From contig NZ_OY781464.1 of the NCBI RefSeq assembly GCF_963676735.1, positions 3,877,001-3,941,000 on the forward strand: a DNA stretch of 64,000 nt, in the 5' to 3' direction. This document shows positions 26,220 to 35,622 of this stretch, piece after piece. Under the pieces are notes generated by a model. It searched no databases, was not told the DNA's origin, and saw nothing but the letters and a program-made list of their open reading frames with translations. This DNA is from an uncultured Draconibacterium sp. (GTDB taxonomy: Bacteria > Bacteroidota > Bacteroidia > Bacteroidales > Prolixibacteraceae). Numbering within the stretch: the first letter of the stretch is position 1; every line of letters starts with the position of its first letter. The position numbers were made by a program, and so were the translations under genes.

Positions 26220-27451
26220 TGTCAAATAAAGAAAAGATGGACAAGTGTTCGTTCTGCGGAAGGGAAAAAAAGGAAGTAAATCTTCTTATTGCAGGGATTG
26301 ACGGGCATATTTGCGACCGCTGTGCCGAGCAGGCTCATTCCATTATCCAGGAAGAAGTTAAAACTACCAACTCTTTTGATTTAGACGGATTGCAACTGTT
26401 AAAACCAAAAGAAATTAAAGACTTTCTCGACCAGTATGTAATTGGACAGGACAGAGCCAAACGCATTCTTTCTGTTTCGGTTTACAATCATTACAAAAGG
26501 TTAACACAACACGTTGACGATGATGAAACCGAAATCGAAAAATCAAATATAATTTTGGTTGGCGAAACAGGTACAGGTAAAACCTTGCTTGCACGCACAA
26601 TTGCAAAAATGCTGCATGTTCCGTTTACCATTGTTGATGCCACCGTTTTAACAGAAGCCGGTTACGTTGGCGAAGATATTGAAAGCCTGCTTACGCGTTT
26701 GCTTCAGGCAGCCGACTACAATGTTGAAGCGGCAGAACGAGGAATTGTTTTTGTTGATGAAATAGATAAAATTGCACGCAAAAGCGATAACCCATCGATT
26801 ACACGAGACGTATCGGGAGAAGGTGTTCAGCAAGGATTATTAAAATTATTGGAAGGATCAATTGTTAACGTTCCTCCTCAGGGTGGAAGAAAACATCCGG
26901 AACAAAAGTTAATTCCGGTTGATACCAAGAACATCCTATTTATTTGTGGTGGAGCATTCGACGGAATTGAACGTAAAATTGCCAATCGGTTAAACACCAA
27001 AGTAATTGGCTATAGTGCGGCAAAAGACGCCGACCGTATTGAGCGCGAAAACCTGCTTCAATATGTTTCTCCACAAGATTTAAAATCATTCGGGTTAATT
27101 CCTGAAATTATTGGTCGTTTGCCCGTGCTTACCTACCTAAACCCGCTGGATAAGGAAACTTTAAGAAGCATACTTACTGAACCTAAAAATTCGGTTATTA
27201 AACAGTACAAAAAACTGTTTAAACTGGATGAAATTGAGCTTAAATTTGACGAAGATGCGCTGGAATACATTGTTGATAAAGCCATCGAATTTAAACTTGG
27301 AGCACGTGGATTGCGCTCCATTTGCGAAAACATAATGAACGATGCTATGTTTGACGCACCATCTCAGGATATTTCGGAATTCCATATCACTAAAGAATAT
27401 GCTGAAAACCAGATTGACAAATCCGGAATCAGAAGATTAAAGGCGAGCTAA
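26219..27451 (+). CDS. clpX: Clp protease ATP-binding subunit ClpX
   Basis: ClpX is the AAA+ unfoldase of the ClpXP protease. The 410-residue protein has an N-terminal zinc-binding domain (CSFCGREK and CDRC, residues about 9-38), Walker A GETGTGKT, Walker B VFVDEIDKIA, sensor and arginine-finger regions, and the pore and IGF-loop region. The GYVGEDIESLLTRLL pore-1 segment is complete. It shares one base with clpP. A terminator follows at 27469, closing the unit. Confidence 0.97.
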   Translation: MSNKEKMDKCSFCGREKKEVNLLIAGIDGHICDRCAEQAHSIIQEEVKTTNSFDLDGLQLLKPKEIKDFLDQYVIGQDRAKRILSVSVYNHYKRLTQHVDDDETEIEKSNIILVGETGTGKTLLARTIAKMLHVPFTIVDATVLTEAGYVGEDIESLLTRLLQAADYNVEAAERGIVFVDEIDKIARKSDNPSITRDVSGEGVQQGLLKLLEGSIVNVPPQGGRKHPEQKLIPVDTKNILFICGGAFDGIERKIANRLNTKVIGYSAAKDADRIERENLLQYVSPQDLKSFGLIPEIIGRLPVLTYLNPLDKETLRSILTEPKNSVIKQYKKLFKLDEIELKFDEDALEYIVDKAIEFKLGARGLRSICENIMNDAMFDAPSQDISEFHITKEYAENQIDKSGIRRLKAS

Positions 27452-27468
27452 AAAAATCATATTACCAT

Positions 27469-27499
27469 AAAAAGCCGGGCATAATTGTCCGGCTTTTTT
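27469..27499 (+). terminator. Terminator after clpX
   Basis: Stem AAAGCCGG / CCGGCTTT (27471-27478 and 27489-27496) with a 10-nt loop and a run of T residues, 18 nt after the clpX stop. Confidence 0.9.
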
Positions 27500-27696
27500 G
27501 TTGGCGACAAAATTTCATATAACTATTTAACATTTATTAACATGTGATTTTAATACCCTATATTACTGCACTTTAGCACTTGTCTATAAACTCTATATTC
27601 TATTTTGTTTATCTTTTTTGTCTTTTATTTAAACATTATTACAAGAAAAGCTGTTCTCATTACAGTTATTTAAATCACAACTTAAAAACAACAGAA

Positions 27697-28770
27697 ATGA
27701 AAACAGTAAATTTTAAAAAAATGTTGAACTTTAGAAGTTTGGCGCTTGCCTCAATAGTAGTACTTGCATCAGTCTTTGTTAGCTGTGAACAAGACGAAGA
27801 TATGATAGTTCCAGAACCTGAAATGGAATTGAATGCAGAATTAGACATTGAAGAAACACTAACAAGAATTACAGAAGATCCTGATTTCTTCCCTACTCTG
27901 ATCGAAGGTGATGTTCAAAATGATGAAACATTAAAAAGAGGTTGGATTACAAAACGGCCTACTTTCAGAAATCTGACTTATGCTCTGGTAAAAACACGCT
28001 TATTCTGGACTGTCGTAAGAAACGAACTTACAATTTTTGCACCAAGCGATGAAGCTTTTAACAAATTCCTCAAAGCCAATGGATTCAAGAGCATTCGTCA
28101 GGTACCAAAAGAAACACTTAAAACTGTTCTTTTGTATCACGTAGTGGAAGGCAAAGTGCGTTCTGGCGATCTTACCAACGGATTTGTTCCTACACTTAAC
28201 GGCGCCGCTGTTAAGGTGGATCTTTCATCAGGCGTAATGATCAACGACGCTTCGGTTGAATATGCCAATATCCGTGCTTTAAACGGAATAATACATATTA
28301 TTGATGAAGTACTTTTCCCTCCAACTCAGAATATTGTTGAAATAGCACAAAGTTTACCTGATAATTTTTCCATTTTAGTGGATGCAGTTATTGCTGCCGA
28401 TTTAGCAGGAATATTGTCCGGAGATGGTCCATTCACCGTATTTGCGCCAACAAATACAGCGTTTGCAAATTTGCTTTCCGATCTTGGCGTTTCAGATCTT
28501 AACGGACTTGTGGCTGCTATAGGAATTGAAAACGTCAAGAAGGTTCTACTTTACCATGTTGTTAGTGGAAGAGTATATTCAAGCGATTTACCATTGGGAC
28601 CTGTAGACGTAACAACCTTGAGTGGAGGAACCTTCGAAATTGATGTAACATTACCGGGCATCAAGGATTTCAATGGTGACCAATCAAATCTTATTCCTTC
28701 ACTTTTAGATATTCAAGGAACAAATGGAGTAATCCACGTAATCGATAAAGTAATTGTTCCCGAATTATAA
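27697..28770 (+). CDS. Fasciclin (FAS1)-domain lipoprotein
   Basis: A 357-residue surface or periplasmic lipoprotein. Signal peptide and lipobox FVSCEQDED (about Cys29) are followed by an acidic linker and two FAS1 domains (about residues 75-210 and 215-355). Each has the H1 and H2 boxes of the family: TIFAPSDEAFNKFL and LLYHVVEG in the first, FTVFAPTNTAFANLL and LLYHVVSG in the second, each ending in an IHIIDEV or IHVIDKV motif. Fasciclin domains mediate adhesion. I chose the ATG at 27697 because the upstream extension is a second hydrophobic stretch from an AT-rich leader. A terminator follows. The gene is monocistronic. Confidence 0.9.
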   Translation: MKTVNFKKMLNFRSLALASIVVLASVFVSCEQDEDMIVPEPEMELNAELDIEETLTRITEDPDFFPTLIEGDVQNDETLKRGWITKRPTFRNLTYALVKTRLFWTVVRNELTIFAPSDEAFNKFLKANGFKSIRQVPKETLKTVLLYHVVEGKVRSGDLTNGFVPTLNGAAVKVDLSSGVMINDASVEYANIRALNGIIHIIDEVLFPPTQNIVEIAQSLPDNFSILVDAVIAADLAGILSGDGPFTVFAPTNTAFANLLSDLGVSDLNGLVAAIGIENVKKVLLYHVVSGRVYSSDLPLGPVDVTTLSGGTFEIDVTLPGIKDFNGDQSNLIPSLLDIQGTNGVIHVIDKVIVPEL

Positions 28771-28793
28771 CAAAATAACGCCCTGAGAAACTT

Positions 28794-28826
28794 AAAGCGA
28801 TTGGAATACCAATCGCTTTTTTTATT
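28794..28826 (+). terminator. Terminator after the fasciclin gene
   Basis: An 11-bp perfect stem AAAGCGATTGG / CCAATCGCTTT with a 4-nt loop and a T tract, 23 nt after the stop. Confidence 0.92.
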
Positions 28827-28922
28827 CCCAAATTAGTGTTAATCTTTCTTCAAAAACCTTAAACAGTAGGTTAAGCCTTATATTTTTTCTATTTTTCCGC
28901 GTATTTTTTCGAAAACAAGAAA

Positions 28923-30398
28923 ATGAGCAATCTATCACGCAGAAAATTTATAGGCACAACGGCAACGGGTGTTGCCGCGGCTACAATTGTTCCTTCAAAT
29001 GTAATTGCAGGACTTGGCCATAAAGCCCCCAGCGACAAACTAAATATTGCCGGAATTGGCGTAGGCGGCAAAGGCTATACCAACCTTCGCTTTATGGAAA
29101 CGGAGAACATTGTTGCACTCTGCGACGTTGACTGGGATTACGCCGGCAGAAATGCTTTTGAAAGATGGTATCGAGCCAAACAATACAAAGATTTCAGGGT
29201 AATGTTTGACGAACAAAAAGACATTGATGCGGTGATGATTGCAACACCTGATCATACGCACGCTTTACCGGCACTTATGGCCATGCGCGAAGGCAAACAT
29301 GTTTTTCTGCAAAAACCATTAACCCACTCGGTATACGAATCGCGAATACTAAGCGAAACGGCACAGCGCTACGGCGTAGCAACACAAATGGGCAACCAGG
29401 GTAATTCTGCTGAAGGCATACGTCAGATTTGTGAATGGATATGGTCGGGAACAATTGGAGAAGTTACCCATGTTGACACGTGGACAAATCGGCCAATCTG
29501 GCCCCAGGGCTTAACCCGTCCTGAAAAAGGCAAACGTATTCCGAAAACACTTGATTGGGATTTATTTATCGGACCGGCTAAATTTACCGAATACCACCCC
29601 ACTTATCATCCGTGGAACTGGAGAGGCTGGTGGGACTTCGGAACAGGAGCACTTGGCGACATGGGATGCCATATTCTTGATCCCGTTTTTAAGGCTTTAA
29701 TGCTTGAACACCCCACATCAGTTGAAGGAAGTTCAACACCGTTTAATAACGATTCGGCGCCTAATGCCGAGTTTGTAAAATATGAATTTGACCGACGCGA
29801 CAACCTTCCAAAAGTTGCAATGCCCAAAGTAAGCGTACATTGGTACGATGGTGGTTTTATGCCTCCACGCCCCGATGAGCTTAAGGATGGAGAGCAAATG
29901 GGTGACGATGGTGGAGGTTGTGTTTTTTACGGCACCCAGGGGAAAATAATGTGTGGCACCTACGCTGCTAACCCTACACTTTTACCAACTGCCAACATGG
30001 AGCATTTTGAGCAGCCCAAAAAGATGATTCGGCGAATTAGCAACGCAATGGATGGTGGCCATGAGCAGGATTGGATTAGAGCCTGCAAGGAGGATAAAAA
30101 CGCAAGAGTTGAGGCTTCGTCGAACTTTGCCTACGCGGGGCCGTTGAACGAAATGGTATTGCTGGGCGTATTGGCAGTGCGCCTGCAAAGCCTGCAACGT
30201 AAACTGGAATGGGACGGCCCAAATATGCGCTTTAAAAACATTGGATCATCCGACACCATTCGTGTACTTACCAAAGACCAGTTTGATGTAGTTAATGGGG
30301 ATCCCCGGTTTGAAAAAGATTACGCAACACTACCGGCACTAAAAATGGCAGAAGAGTGGATCAGGCATACTTATCGTAACGGCTGGGAGCAAATATAA
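28923..30398 (+). CDS. Tat-exported Gfo/Idh/MocA family oxidoreductase
   Basis: A 491-residue NAD(P)-dependent sugar oxidoreductase with a Tat signal (SRRKFIGTTATG, residues 5-16, then a hydrophobic segment). The Rossmann domain has GIGVGGKGYTN in place of a strict GxGxxG, followed by ALCDVDWDY. The EAGKHVF-like segment reads EGKHVFLQKPLTHS and includes the catalytic Lys. Conserved GDMGCHILDP and GALGDMGCH segments lie in the C-terminal dimerisation domain. Bacteroidota of this type often carry many such exported paralogues near glycan-degradation genes. No partner is adjacent here. Substrate unknown. Confidence 0.88.
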   Translation: MSNLSRRKFIGTTATGVAAATIVPSNVIAGLGHKAPSDKLNIAGIGVGGKGYTNLRFMETENIVALCDVDWDYAGRNAFERWYRAKQYKDFRVMFDEQKDIDAVMIATPDHTHALPALMAMREGKHVFLQKPLTHSVYESRILSETAQRYGVATQMGNQGNSAEGIRQICEWIWSGTIGEVTHVDTWTNRPIWPQGLTRPEKGKRIPKTLDWDLFIGPAKFTEYHPTYHPWNWRGWWDFGTGALGDMGCHILDPVFKALMLEHPTSVEGSSTPFNNDSAPNAEFVKYEFDRRDNLPKVAMPKVSVHWYDGGFMPPRPDELKDGEQMGDDGGGCVFYGTQGKIMCGTYAANPTLLPTANMEHFEQPKKMIRRISNAMDGGHEQDWIRACKEDKNARVEASSNFAYAGPLNEMVLLGVLAVRLQSLQRKLEWDGPNMRFKNIGSSDTIRVLTKDQFDVVNGDPRFEKDYATLPALKMAEEWIRHTYRNGWEQI

Positions 30399-30420
30399 AA
30401 CCAGTACTACAATTGACACT

Positions 30421-30462
30421 AAAAAAGGGATGTGACCAAGATAAAATCACACCCCTTTTTTT
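30421..30462. terminator. Bidirectional terminator between oxidoreductase and pyrF
   Basis: Imperfect 14-bp inverted repeat AAAAAGGGATGTGA / TCACACCCCTTTTT with A and T tracts at the ends, between two convergent genes. Confidence 0.88.
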
Positions 30463-30479
30463 ATATCATAAACTTCGAT

Positions 30480-31313
30480 CTAAATCAATCCGGCTTCCTG
30501 CAATAGCGTTTCCATTTCTTTCTGAACTTCTTCGGCGGCAACACGCGCCTTCGATGCAAAATCAGTATTTTGCGAAGCATAAATAATTCCGCGAGAAGAA
30601 TTTACCAATAAGCCACATTTACTGTTCATTCCATTTTTTGCTACTTCCTGCAAGCTTCCACCTTGTGCTCCTACACCCGGCACCAATAAAAAATGATTAG
30701 GTACAATCTTTCTAATTTCTTTAAGCTTTTCTGCCTTAGTTGCCCCAACCACATACATCAAATTTTCCTCTGTACCCCATTTCTGCGAAGTTTTCAGAAC
30801 AGTTTCATACAACCTATCCCCGCTCTCCTTATCTTTAAGAAATTGAAAATCAAAAGCTCCTTTGTTTGAGGTAAGTGCCAGAAGAATTACCCATTTGTCG
30901 GGGTAAGTCATAAATGGCTTTACTGAATCTTCGCCCATGTAGGGGGCAACGGTAACTGCATCAAAATTCTGTTTGTCGAAAAAAGCCCGTGCATACAAAT
31001 TCGAGGTGTTACCAATATCTCCACGTTTGGCATCAGCAATTAAAAATATTTCCGGGTATTTCGATTTTACATACATCACTGTTTTCTCAAGACTTTCCAT
31101 GCCTTTTGAGCCCAGGCTTTCATAAAATGCCAGATTGGGCTTGTAGGCCACCGAAAACTCAGCGGTAGCATCAATAATTTCTTTATTGAACGAGAAAATC
31201 GGATCTGATGTATCCAGCAGATGTTGCGGAATTTTTTGGATATCGGTATCTAAACCAACGCAAAGGAAACTGCGTTTTTTTTGTATTTGCTCAAATAATT
31301 GTTGTTGATTCAT
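30480..31313 (-). CDS. pyrF: Orotidine 5'-phosphate decarboxylase
   Basis: PyrF makes UMP from OMP. The 277-residue sequence is the long (type 2) class found in Bacteroidota and Actinobacteria: FLCVGLDTD at the start, the catalytic IADAKRGDIGNTS motif near residue 95 and the phosphate-binding VPGVGAQGGS near 217. Its length is about 40 residues above E. coli PyrF. It follows prfA by 59 nt and purM precedes prfA by 8 nt, so the three genes (purM, prfA, pyrF) probably form one transcript read on the minus strand, linking nucleotide synthesis to translation. Confidence 0.95.
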   Translation of the reverse strand: MNQQQLFEQIQKKRSFLCVGLDTDIQKIPQHLLDTSDPIFSFNKEIIDATAEFSVAYKPNLAFYESLGSKGMESLEKTVMYVKSKYPEIFLIADAKRGDIGNTSNLYARAFFDKQNFDAVTVAPYMGEDSVKPFMTYPDKWVILLALTSNKGAFDFQFLKDKESGDRLYETVLKTSQKWGTEENLMYVVGATKAEKLKEIRKIVPNHFLLVPGVGAQGGSLQEVAKNGMNSKCGLLVNSSRGIIYASQNTDFASKARVAAEEVQKEMETLLQEAGLI

Positions 31314-31372
31314 GATAAAGAGTTATACATACGACACCTGCTTAAAGAAGTACGCATGCATTAAAGTTGTAT

Positions 31373-32458
31373 TTAAATTTCTGCTTCTTTTAATTTTTCA
31401 GCGTTTTCCTCAATCATTAGTTTTTCAATAACCTCATCGATTTCGCCACCAATAATTGCTTGTAAATTGTAGAGTGTTAAATTTATACGATGGTCGGTAA
31501 CTCGGCCCTGAGGCCAGTTATAGGTACGAATTTTTGCTGAACGGTCGCCGGTTGATACCATAGTTTTACGTTTCGACGAAATTTCGTCGATGTATTTCTG
31601 GTATTCCATATTGTACAAACGTGTGCGCAGTTCCGCCATTGCTTTGTCAAGGTTTTTTAATTTCGATTTCTGATCCTGACAAGTAACGACAATACCCGTT
31701 GGAATATGTGTTAAACGAATGGCCGAGTAGGTGGTATTTACCGACTGCCCACCTGGTCCTGAAGAACAGTATTCATCTCTTCGGATATCTTCGTTTTTAA
31801 GTTCAACATCAAATTCATCTGCTTCAGGCAATACCGCAACTGTTGCTGCCGATGTATGAACCCGGCCCTGTGTTTCGGTTTGCGGAACCCTTTGTACCCG
31901 GTGAACTCCGGATTCGTATTTCAGAATTCCATAAACGCCTTCGCCCGATACTGTTGCTACAATTTCTTTATAACCGCCGGCAGTACCTTCGTTTACGTTA
32001 GAAATCTCCATTCGCCAACCTTTTTTCTCGCAAAATTTAGTGTACATGCGAAAAAGATCGCCAGCAAAAATACTTGCCTCATCGCCTCCTGTTCCTGCCC
32101 GAATTTCAAGCACGGCGTTTTTGGCATCTTCCGGATCGGCCGGTACCAACAATAATTTTACCTGCTGTTCAATCTCCGGAATGCGTTTCTCCGACTCCTC
32201 GATTTCTTCACGCGCCATTTCGCGCATTTCCTCATCGCTTTCTTCGGCCAGCATTTCCTTTCCGGTTTGAATATTATCAACCAGATTTTTATACTCCTGG
32301 AATTTACCCACCAGCTTTTGCAGGTTTTTATATTCCTGGTTTAATTTTACATAGCGTTTCATATCAGCAATAACCTCAGGGTCGGTTATTTGCTGCTCCA
32401 CCTCTTCAAAACGGTGTTTTATCGATTCAAATTTTTCTAATAATGCGTATTCTGCCAT
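31373..32458 (-). CDS. prfA: Peptide chain release factor 1
   Basis: RF1 reads UAA and UAG and triggers peptide release. The 361-residue protein has the GGQ catalytic tripeptide at 236-238 in SSGPGGQSVNTT. The codon-recognition tripeptide corresponding to PxT is PQT (192-194) in HRVQRVPQTETQGRVHTS, a variant of the classical PAT. The N-terminal helical domain is acidic and complete. It lies 8 nt after purM on the minus strand. The full length fits type RF1 rather than RF2, which would have an SPF motif and a frameshift site. Confidence 0.97.
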   Translation of the reverse strand: MAEYALLEKFESIKHRFEEVEQQITDPEVIADMKRYVKLNQEYKNLQKLVGKFQEYKNLVDNIQTGKEMLAEESDEEMREMAREEIEESEKRIPEIEQQVKLLLVPADPEDAKNAVLEIRAGTGGDEASIFAGDLFRMYTKFCEKKGWRMEISNVNEGTAGGYKEIVATVSGEGVYGILKYESGVHRVQRVPQTETQGRVHTSAATVAVLPEADEFDVELKNEDIRRDEYCSSGPGGQSVNTTYSAIRLTHIPTGIVVTCQDQKSKLKNLDKAMAELRTRLYNMEYQKYIDEISSKRKTMVSTGDRSAKIRTYNWPQGRVTDHRINLTLYNLQAIIGGEIDEVIEKLMIEENAEKLKEAEI

Positions 32459-32466
32459 GGCTTTTC

Positions 32467-33636
32467 TTAATAAATAAACTCGCCTTTCTCCGACTTAATT
32501 GTTAGTTTTTTGCCTTCGAAAGGTTCAACTTTCCCAATAATTTGTGCATCAATATTGAATGATTTTGAGATTTCAATAATCTCGTTGGCAATATCGGCAC
32601 TGCAGTAAATCTCGTAGCGGTGCCCCATGTTGAACACCTTGTACATTTCTTTCCAATCGGTTCCGGATTGCTCTTGTATTAACTGAAACAGCGGAGGAAC
32701 CGGGAACATATTATCCTTAATCACATGAACGCCGTCGACAAAATGAAGCACTTTTGTTTGCGCCCCACCTGAACAATGGATCATTCCTGTGATTTGAGAA
32801 CGGTATTTATCCAATACTTTTTTAATTACCGGAGCGTAGGTGCGGGTTGGTGACAACACCAATTTGCCGGCATCAATATCAAGTCCATCAATGGCATCAG
32901 TAAGTTTTTTTCCGCCCGAGTACACTAAATCTTCCGGCACTTCAGGATCAAAACTTTCGGGGTATTTTTGTGCCAGGTAATTGGCAAAAACATCGTGTCG
33001 GGCCGAGGTTAGTCCGTTGCTGCCCATGCCGCCATTATACTCGGTTTCGTAGGTAGCTTTACCCGATGACGATAAACCCACAATAACATTACCTGCACTA
33101 ATTTTATCGGCCGAAACCACATCCTCTTTTTTCATCCGGCAGGTAACTGTTGAGTCAACAATAATCGTACGTACCAAATCGCCCACATCAGCCGTTTCGC
33201 CTCCGGTAGAATAAATACTTATTCCCATATCGCGCAAACTGGCCAGTAATTCTTCTGTTCCATTAATAATGGCAGCAATTACCTCTCCGGGGATATTATT
33301 TTTATTTCGCCCAATGGTTGAAGAAACCAAAATATTATCGGTTGCTCCTACACAAAGCAGGTCGTCAACGTTCATAATCAGCGCGTCCTGTGCAATTCCT
33401 TTCCAAACCGACAAATCGCCTGTTTCTTTCCAATACATATAGGCTAATGCTGATTTTGTTCCGGCACCATCGGCGTGCATAATGTTACACCAGTTTGTAT
33501 CGCCGCCTAAAATATCAGGGACAATTTTGCAGAATGCCTTTGGGAACAAGCCCTTGTCAACATTCTTAATTGCTTCGTGCACATCTTCTTTCGACGCCGA
33601 AACGCCCCTCGCGCTATATCTTGATTCCGCTACCAT
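32467..33636 (-). CDS. purM: Phosphoribosylformylglycinamidine cyclo-ligase (AIR synthetase)
   Basis: PurM closes the imidazole ring in purine synthesis, making AIR from FGAM and ATP. The 389-residue protein begins with the SRYSARGVSASKEDVHEAI helix and contains HADGAGTKSALA, NVDDLLCVGA, GGETADVGDLV and the GLSSSGKATYETEYNGG loop. C-terminal GHRYEIYC and GKVEPFEG complete the fold. It is about 40 residues longer than E. coli PurM and is the divergent form common in Bacteroidota. A -7 element lies upstream at 33660. prfA starts 8 nt after the stop. Confidence 0.93.
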   Translation of the reverse strand: MVAESRYSARGVSASKEDVHEAIKNVDKGLFPKAFCKIVPDILGGDTNWCNIMHADGAGTKSALAYMYWKETGDLSVWKGIAQDALIMNVDDLLCVGATDNILVSSTIGRNKNNIPGEVIAAIINGTEELLASLRDMGISIYSTGGETADVGDLVRTIIVDSTVTCRMKKEDVVSADKISAGNVIVGLSSSGKATYETEYNGGMGSNGLTSARHDVFANYLAQKYPESFDPEVPEDLVYSGGKKLTDAIDGLDIDAGKLVLSPTRTYAPVIKKVLDKYRSQITGMIHCSGGAQTKVLHFVDGVHVIKDNMFPVPPLFQLIQEQSGTDWKEMYKVFNMGHRYEIYCSADIANEIIEISKSFNIDAQIIGKVEPFEGKKLTIKSEKGEFIY

Positions 33637-33659
33637 TTACTTTGTGATTTTTGTGGCTA

Positions 33660-33667
33660 CAAAAGTA
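33660..33667 (-). promoter_or_regulatory. -7 promoter element for purM-prfA-pyrF
   Basis: On the minus strand TACTTTTG matches TAnnTTTG and lies 23 nt upstream of the purM ATG. Confidence 0.6.
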
Positions 33668-33711
33668 ACAATTTCTAATAGATTGAGTGCCATTTTGCCG
33701 CCCACCCATAC

Positions 33712-33745
33712 AAAAAAAGGAAAGTACTTTACAAGCCTTTCCTTT
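33712..33745 (-). terminator. Terminator after the acyl-CoA ligase gene
   Basis: On the minus strand the stem is AAAGGAAAG / CTTTCCTTT, with a 12-nt loop, followed by seven T residues. It lies 20 nt beyond the ligase stop. Confidence 0.85.
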
Positions 33746-33764
33746 GTTTTAAAATATTTTAGTG

Positions 33765-35429
33765 TTACGCGTATAAAAAGCGCTTAATTTTCTTTGTTGG
33801 TGTACGTTCAAATGGCATTGGATGAAGCACAACCTGGTTGATTCGCGAGAATTTGTTGACTTCCTGATTTACCTTCTTCATAATCTCTTGCAAAACTTCA
33901 TCCGACTTGTCAGCAATAAAATGTTTTGCTTCTGCTCGAAGGTTTTTAAAGTGTTCTTCAACCTCTTCCATATTCAGGTGAATCATTGCCACCAGTTTGC
34001 CTTTCTTTTCAACAACAAGCGATTCCAAAACAAAACGCATTTTATTGATTACCGATTCAATTTCTTCGGGATATATATTTTCGCCGCTTGCACCTACAAT
34101 CATTGTTTTTATACGCCCCTTTATGTACAAGAGGTTATTTTTATCAAACATTCCTCTGTCGCCGGTTCTAAACCAACCATCGTCGGTAAAAACATCTTTT
34201 GTTATATCGGGTGCTTTGTAATAGCCTTTCATTACATTTAGTCCTCTGGCCTGAATTTCACCTTCTCCTGTTCGCGGATCGGGGTTGGCAATACGCAACG
34301 ATACGCCTTTCATGGCAATACCTGTTGAACCAATTTTTCGATGTTTCCCAACGGCACCGGCCAGCAATGGGGCTGTTTCGGTTAAACCATAACCAATGGC
34401 ATACGGGAATCCACCTTCGTATAAAAATCGTTCAACTGCCGGGTCGAGTTTTGCTCCACCAATACCGAAAAAGCGTAAAGCCCCTCCGAACGACTGGTGT
34501 AATTTTTTTGCTGCCAGTTTATGCAAAACTTTTCGGGTTGGAGCGAAGCCCGACAAGGCCCTCATTAAGCCACTTTTTTGAAATTCAGGCTGAATTTTTG
34601 CCCGGTAAACTTTTTCAATAATTAAGGGTACCGAAAGCAAAACAGTAGGTTTTACCTCCTGAAGTGCCGGCATTAAAACCGAAGCAACAGGCGGCTTGCG
34701 TAAATAATGAACAGAGGCTCCGTACATTATTGGCAATAAAAAACCAACGGTATTTTCGAGTGTATGCGACAGTGGCAAAATAGAAAGAAACCTGTCATCA
34801 GGATTTATTTGCTGCAAAGTGCGACTTTGCCGCGCTGTCCAAACCAGGTTTTTATGTGTTAACATCACCCCTTTTGAGCTGCCCGTGGTTCCCGATGTAT
34901 AAATAATTGAAGCTAATTCTTCTTCATCAACATTTATGGGTAAGAACTTGCGGTTTACCTGCGGAACCGATGTGGTTAAAAGCTCCAGATGATCCAATGG
35001 AGCTTCCTTGGGGATAATTGCGAGATTATCAACCAACACCATGTGCTCAACAAGCTCACAAACTCTTTGATTTACGGATTTATAAAGCCCTTCTGAAACA
35101 AACAATAGTTTTGCCTCCGAGTGCTCAATTATTGTTTCAATTTCGTTGCTATGAAAATCGGGTAAAATTGGGACAGCTATAGCCCCAATAACCGATGTGG
35201 CAAAAAACGCCTTACCCCAGTTTGGCATATTGGTACTCAATATGGCCACCTTATCTCCTCGCTTAATACCTAACTCCAGCAAAAGCTCGGCAAGCAACTC
35301 AACCTCCTCGCCCAGTTGCCGGTATGTGTAGTTTTCTTCACCAACAAACTTTACCGCAGTATTATTGGCAAACTTCTCTACCGAACTGTAAAACAATCCG
35401 GGTAAAGTCAACTTCGTTTTGTCAATCAT
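33765..35429 (-). CDS. AMP-dependent long-chain acyl-CoA synthetase-like ligase
   Basis: A 554-residue ANL-superfamily adenylate-forming enzyme. Seen are the P-loop YTSGTTGSSKGVMLTHKN (about 173-190), the A5-type motif GYGLTETAPLLA, the A7 region GWFRTGDRGMFDKNNLLYIKGR and the A10 Lys in PTKKIKRF near the C-terminus. This fits long-chain fatty acyl-CoA synthetases (FadD-like) that activate fatty acids via acyl-AMP, but the acyl length is not deducible. The start codon is preceded by an unusual GGGAGG Shine-Dalgarno-like sequence 12 nt upstream, and a TATTTTTG -7 element lies further up. It is the only gene in its transcript; a terminator follows. Confidence 0.88.
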   Translation of the reverse strand: MIDKTKLTLPGLFYSSVEKFANNTAVKFVGEENYTYRQLGEEVELLAELLLELGIKRGDKVAILSTNMPNWGKAFFATSVIGAIAVPILPDFHSNEIETIIEHSEAKLLFVSEGLYKSVNQRVCELVEHMVLVDNLAIIPKEAPLDHLELLTTSVPQVNRKFLPINVDEEELASIIYTSGTTGSSKGVMLTHKNLVWTARQSRTLQQINPDDRFLSILPLSHTLENTVGFLLPIMYGASVHYLRKPPVASVLMPALQEVKPTVLLSVPLIIEKVYRAKIQPEFQKSGLMRALSGFAPTRKVLHKLAAKKLHQSFGGALRFFGIGGAKLDPAVERFLYEGGFPYAIGYGLTETAPLLAGAVGKHRKIGSTGIAMKGVSLRIANPDPRTGEGEIQARGLNVMKGYYKAPDITKDVFTDDGWFRTGDRGMFDKNNLLYIKGRIKTMIVGASGENIYPEEIESVINKMRFVLESLVVEKKGKLVAMIHLNMEEVEEHFKNLRAEAKHFIADKSDEVLQEIMKKVNQEVNKFSRINQVVLHPMPFERTPTKKIKRFLYA

Positions 35430-35459
35430 TTTAATTTTTCCTCCCTAAAAACAATCGCG

Positions 35460-35467
35460 CAAAAATA
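35460..35467 (-). promoter_or_regulatory. -7 promoter element for the acyl-CoA ligase
   Basis: On the minus strand TATTTTTG matches TAnnTTTG and ends 30 nt before the ATG. Confidence 0.6.
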
Positions 35468-35622
35468 GTAAAAATTCCATTTTTGAGTGTGACGTAAGTA
35501 ACCTTGTCAATCCTTCCCAATTGACCATCTACTTGTTTTTCAGGCGTTTAAAAACCAGTCAGCTAAACAATTAACGTTTTTTAGGAATAATATTCCTAGT
35601 TTTACTGACTAAAATTCGAATT